Assembly (NCBI GenBank): GCA_015064345.1
Contig: SVSK01000008.1
Location: 1-52,324 of the forward strand
Length of the DNA stretch: 52,324 nucleotides
Reading direction: 5' to 3'
From: Oscillospiraceae bacterium
GTDB taxonomy: Bacteria; Bacillota; Clostridia; Oscillospirales; CAG-272
Shown here in pieces: positions 49,928 through 52,324 of this stretch. The notes beneath the pieces were generated by a model. It did no database searches. It was not told where the DNA came from and worked only from the letters and a program-made list of their open reading frames with translations. Each line of letters starts with the position of its first letter. Position 1 is the stretch's first letter. Both the position numbers and the translations under genes were made by a program.

Positions 49928-51412
49928 ATGAAAAATCTCGGCAGACGGATACTGTTGCTTATTGCGGCGGCACTCGTCTGCTGTCCGCTTTTAGGGTGTG
50001 AAATGCTGGGGCTTACTCCGCCGAAGAAGAACCCCGTCAGCGACAGAATAGAATTTGATCAGGAGTACTATGACTCCCTTGAGGGAATTGAGAAGATACA
50101 GTACGAGCGTTCTCTTATAAATGACTCCGTACATCCGGATCTTTTCTACAATGGGCAGACATTTGGTATCCTCTATTCTCCCGAGAACGATATAAATGAC
50201 TGGCAGCCTGAAGACCTCACCGGAGACCGACTTAACGATGCCATCCACGAGATGAATCAGTACGTTCAGGACAGGCTGAACATCAAGCTGATATATCTCG
50301 ACAAGGCAGACAAGGCGGATGACCTTATCGCAATAGACGACAAGACATACTCTGTTGTAGCGGACGACTACAAAACCGTAGGCTGGCTTGCTGCTGACGG
50401 ACTTCTCCGCGACTGGGAATCAATGCCGAACATGGACCTTGACGCGCCTTGGTGGAATCAGAGTGCAAGAGAGGCTGTGCAGGTGGCGGGGAAGAGCTAT
50501 CTGATGGTAGGCGCGGCAAACGTGCAGGAGGTGAGAGTCACTTACTGCGTGTATTTCAACAAGACGCTGGTGGAAAAATACAGAAGCGTTATTCCGAATC
50601 TTTACGAGTTGGTTGACAATGGCGAGTGGACTCTTGACAAGTTCATTGAGCTATCCCGCATCGGTTACATTGACTTAAACGGCAATCAGGAAGAGGATTT
50701 CTACGATCAGTACGGGCTTGCGGCACAGACGACCAGCTATGCGGTGCCGTTCCTTTACTCCTGCGGGGAGACTACCACGGCGAGAGACGAAAACGGACTG
50801 CCGTATATTAAAATGAATAATGAAAAGATGGTGTCGCTTGCCGAGAAGGTGTATGATCTCATCTACGGCCACCCTGCGTCCTATCCCACCCGAGACTGGA
50901 GCACCCACAGCGATATCTTCAGCCAGGGTCGTGCGATGTTCATGTACGGTACGTTCGGCCATGCGCTGCTCGGATATTTCTCGGAAATGCAGGACACTTA
51001 CGGATTCTTGCCCTACCCCAAATGGGACGAAACGCAAGAGAACTACTACACCATAACAGACCCGTCGGGAAGCGCCTTCGGAATAATGCTCAACGTATCT
51101 GACACGGAGATGACAGGTGCAGTGCTTGAGGTTATGAACGCTCGCGCATGGAAGCACGTTCAGCCTGCGCTGTATGAGTCTGCGCTCAAAGGCAGAAAGG
51201 CTGACACAGCGGATGACGCGAGAATGATCGACCTTATCAACAAGGGCGTGGTATACGATTTCGGTTACGTTTTCGGTGGGCCGGGCGAGCTTCTCTCAAA
51301 GATGATGACACACAAGACCAAGGACTATTTCTCGCAGTACCACTCGAGAATCCGAAATTGGGAGCACAATCTTGAAGAAGTAGTTGATATGATACTTGAA
51401 TCAGAGGGATGA
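49928..51412 (+). CDS. Extracellular solute-binding lipoprotein, copy 2
   Basis: 494 aa, start only one base after the previous stop and therefore translationally coupled. Lipobox LLGC (C24). It shares the layout of copy 1: 'NLYELVDNGEWTLDKFIEL', 'DLNGNQEEDFYDQYGLA', 'FSQGRAMFMYGTFGHALL' and 'YGFLPYPKWDETQENYYT', but is much diverged. An in-frame upstream start at 49907 lies within copy 1; ATG 49928 has AAAGGAC nine bases before it. The pair probably arose by duplication and could sense or bind related glycans. A second Gfo/Idh/MocA gene follows, hinting at sugar or inositol breakdown. Confidence 0.83.
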   Translation: MKNLGRRILLLIAAALVCCPLLGCEMLGLTPPKKNPVSDRIEFDQEYYDSLEGIEKIQYERSLINDSVHPDLFYNGQTFGILYSPENDINDWQPEDLTGDRLNDAIHEMNQYVQDRLNIKLIYLDKADKADDLIAIDDKTYSVVADDYKTVGWLAADGLLRDWESMPNMDLDAPWWNQSAREAVQVAGKSYLMVGAANVQEVRVTYCVYFNKTLVEKYRSVIPNLYELVDNGEWTLDKFIELSRIGYIDLNGNQEEDFYDQYGLAAQTTSYAVPFLYSCGETTTARDENGLPYIKMNNEKMVSLAEKVYDLIYGHPASYPTRDWSTHSDIFSQGRAMFMYGTFGHALLGYFSEMQDTYGFLPYPKWDETQENYYTITDPSGSAFGIMLNVSDTEMTGAVLEVMNARAWKHVQPALYESALKGRKADTADDARMIDLINKGVVYDFGYVFGGPGELLSKMMTHKTKDYFSQYHSRIRNWEHNLEEVVDMILESEG

Positions 51413-51413
51413 C

Positions 51414-51450
51414 AGGGGAGAAACTCACTCCCCTAAAACCCCTCTTTTTT
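51414..51450 (+). terminator. Terminator after the solute-binding protein genes
   Basis: AGGGGAG-AAACTCA-CTCCCCT then AAAACCCCTCTTTTTT. Confidence 0.75.
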
Positions 51451-51478
51451 GGTGTGTGGTTTAGTGTGTTTGAATTCA

Positions 51479-52010
51479 TGCCGCTCTACTTTTCAACCGA
51501 ACTTGCTTGTCAAACATAATCTCCACTTTCGTGGAGAACTTAAGAGGTGTAGACGCAGACACCTCTTAAGGATCACCCTGCGCCAAGGGGGAAAGGCTAA
51601 CGCAATTTCCCCCTTTTGGATTACCCCCTTTATCTCTGCTACAGCCAAAACATGGAGCGACTCACGCTAATTTAATTTATCCGTGATTGCGACAGACACG
51701 CCCGACAAGTTTGAACTTGTTTGTGAAGTTCGATTGACATGGTTTTTATCACAAAGTTTAACTTTTCCCCATAAAGAAGTTTGACGGGTTAAAGTTTCGG
51801 GCTAACGTCATGGGGAACGATTGCTACAAGTGGTATGAGTGCCTGAAAGTATTAACTAAAGTTTGTGCAAAGGGATGGATTCTTAAGGAAGGGAAACAGT
51901 GAATGAGATTGACTTGTTCAATCGAAATGAGCTCTTGCCCTTCCTTAAGCGGCTGAGAGTCCAGAGAGATATCGCCGGTGATATCTCTTTGGTGCCTAGC
52001 GCATAGCGTA
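51479..52010. repeat. Family B interspersed repeat, copy B3
   Basis: CCGCTCTACTTTTCAACCGA, CCAC-TTTC-GTGG, CTTAAGAGGTGT/ACACCTCTTAAG, CCCTGCGCCAAGGGGG, ATGGAGCGACTCACG, GTGATTGCGACAGACACGCC, GGATTCTTAAGGAAGGGAAA, AATGAGCTCTTGCCCTTCCT and AGAGATATCGCCGGTGATATCTCT. A 60-base segment near 51745-51815 (with GGGCTAACGTCATGGGGAA) is not in B1 or B2. It fills most of the gap up to the last gene. Confidence 0.85.
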
Positions 52011-52079
52011 AGAGTAAAACAGCGCAAACACCACCACAGCAGCACTCTCAAAAAAACACATAAAAAATTAAAAATGTAC

Positions 52080-52108
52080 TTGTAATCGCAACTCGTTTGT
52101 GATACAAT
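52080..52108 (+). promoter_or_regulatory. Sigma-A promoter of the last gene
   Basis: TTGTAA (52080-52085), 17 bases, TACAAT (52103-52108). Confidence 0.75.
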
Positions 52109-52149
52109 GTTTTTAACCAAAAAAATCTTTAATAAAGAGGGTTTTAATT

Positions 52150-52324
52150 ATGCTTAAAAGAAAAGTAAAAGTCGGCGTAATCGGCTGCGGCGGTATCTGC
52201 CGTGGTACATACATGGAAAACATGATGTACAGATTCAGCGTAATCGATGTGGTTGCTTGTGCAGACCTTATCGACTCCCGTGCACAGTACATGGTTGACA
52301 AGTACGGTGTAAAGAAGATGACTG
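52150..52324 (+). CDS. Gfo/Idh/MocA family oxidoreductase, 5' part (cut by window end)
   Basis: 58 codons are visible. The translation MLKRKVKVGVIGCGGICRG is a Rossmann N-terminus with GCGGIxxG, followed by '...IDVVACADLIDSRAQYMVDKYGVKK', the second strand with the acidic residue (D) that binds the NAD(P) ribose. It resembles the start of the gene at 17453 but is a different family member. ATG 52150 follows AGAGGG. Open at the window end, so length and C-terminal domain are not seen. Own promoter, downstream of the solute-binding protein pair. Confidence 0.88.
   Translation, partial: MLKRKVKVGVIGCGGICRGTYMENMMYRFSVIDVVACADLIDSRAQYMVDKYGVKKMT

Overview
This 52.3 kb window looks like a chromosomal segment of an uncultured, moderate-GC Gram-positive anaerobe of the Clostridia (Oscillospirales/Eubacteriales-like; inference from gene content, no rRNA is present). 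Pointers are two DegV fatty-acid-binding proteins, PotABCD, KtrAB, a monoderm-style PBP2, lipoproteins with Gram-positive lipoboxes, RNHCP, DUF6472-like and DUF6809-like small proteins, a type Ic aspartate aminotransferase, and strong AGGAGG-type ribosome binding sites. I see no tRNA, rRNA, CRISPR array, transposase, integrase or phage gene.

Layout. 0.5-2.5 kb: two DegV genes (minus). 2.7-9.2 kb: membrane-bound XRE regulator, DUF2809 protein, YtqA-like radical SAM protein, aspartate aminotransferase, CPA2-type antiporter (plus). 9.3-12.2 kb: RNase R and an 83-aa protein (minus) transcribed away from a small XRE gene across a shared operator region. 12.8-16.8 kb: potABCD polyamine importer. 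17.5-24.9 kb: Gfo/Idh/MocA oxidoreductase, a membrane-anchored unknown, a secreted metallophosphoesterase and a GH106-like glycosidase; the last two have nearly identical upstream regions. 25.4-28.1 kb: MarR-controlled acyl-CoA ligase and an RNHCP protein (minus). 28.2-34.8 kb: a small secreted protein (plus), then lipid kinase, DUF6472-like protein, CCA-adding enzyme, endonuclease III, PBP2 and a small membrane protein (minus). 35.4-45.3 kb: Cys-repeat amidase, AEC transporter, MnmG, KtrB-KtrA, methionine gamma-lyase-family protein (plus). 45.5-48.2 kb: an HMGL-like synthase and a PH-domain protein (minus). 48.4 kb to the end: two tandem solute-binding lipoproteins without permeases and the start of a second Gfo/Idh/MocA gene.

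The most unusual content lies between the genes. Nearly every long intergenic gap is filled by one of several interspersed, hairpin-rich repeat families (called A, B, C, D, E and F here). Equivalent hairpins in different copies have different stem sequences that are still complementary, for example GGGTAGGGT/ACCCTACCC, GGGCAGGGT/ACCCTGCCC and GGGTGGAAT/ATTCCACCC. There are also arrays of mini-hairpins joined by a constant GTGAT-type linker. Simple AATAAA/GAATAAA and GTTATGAGTTAT tracts sit at gene edges, and some have become coding: Cca and Nth share a repeat-derived C-terminal tail, as do RNase R and PotC. These structured, apparently mobile or conversion-prone repeats are my main candidate for something undescribed. 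Family assignments are from recognition of motifs only; no database search was run.
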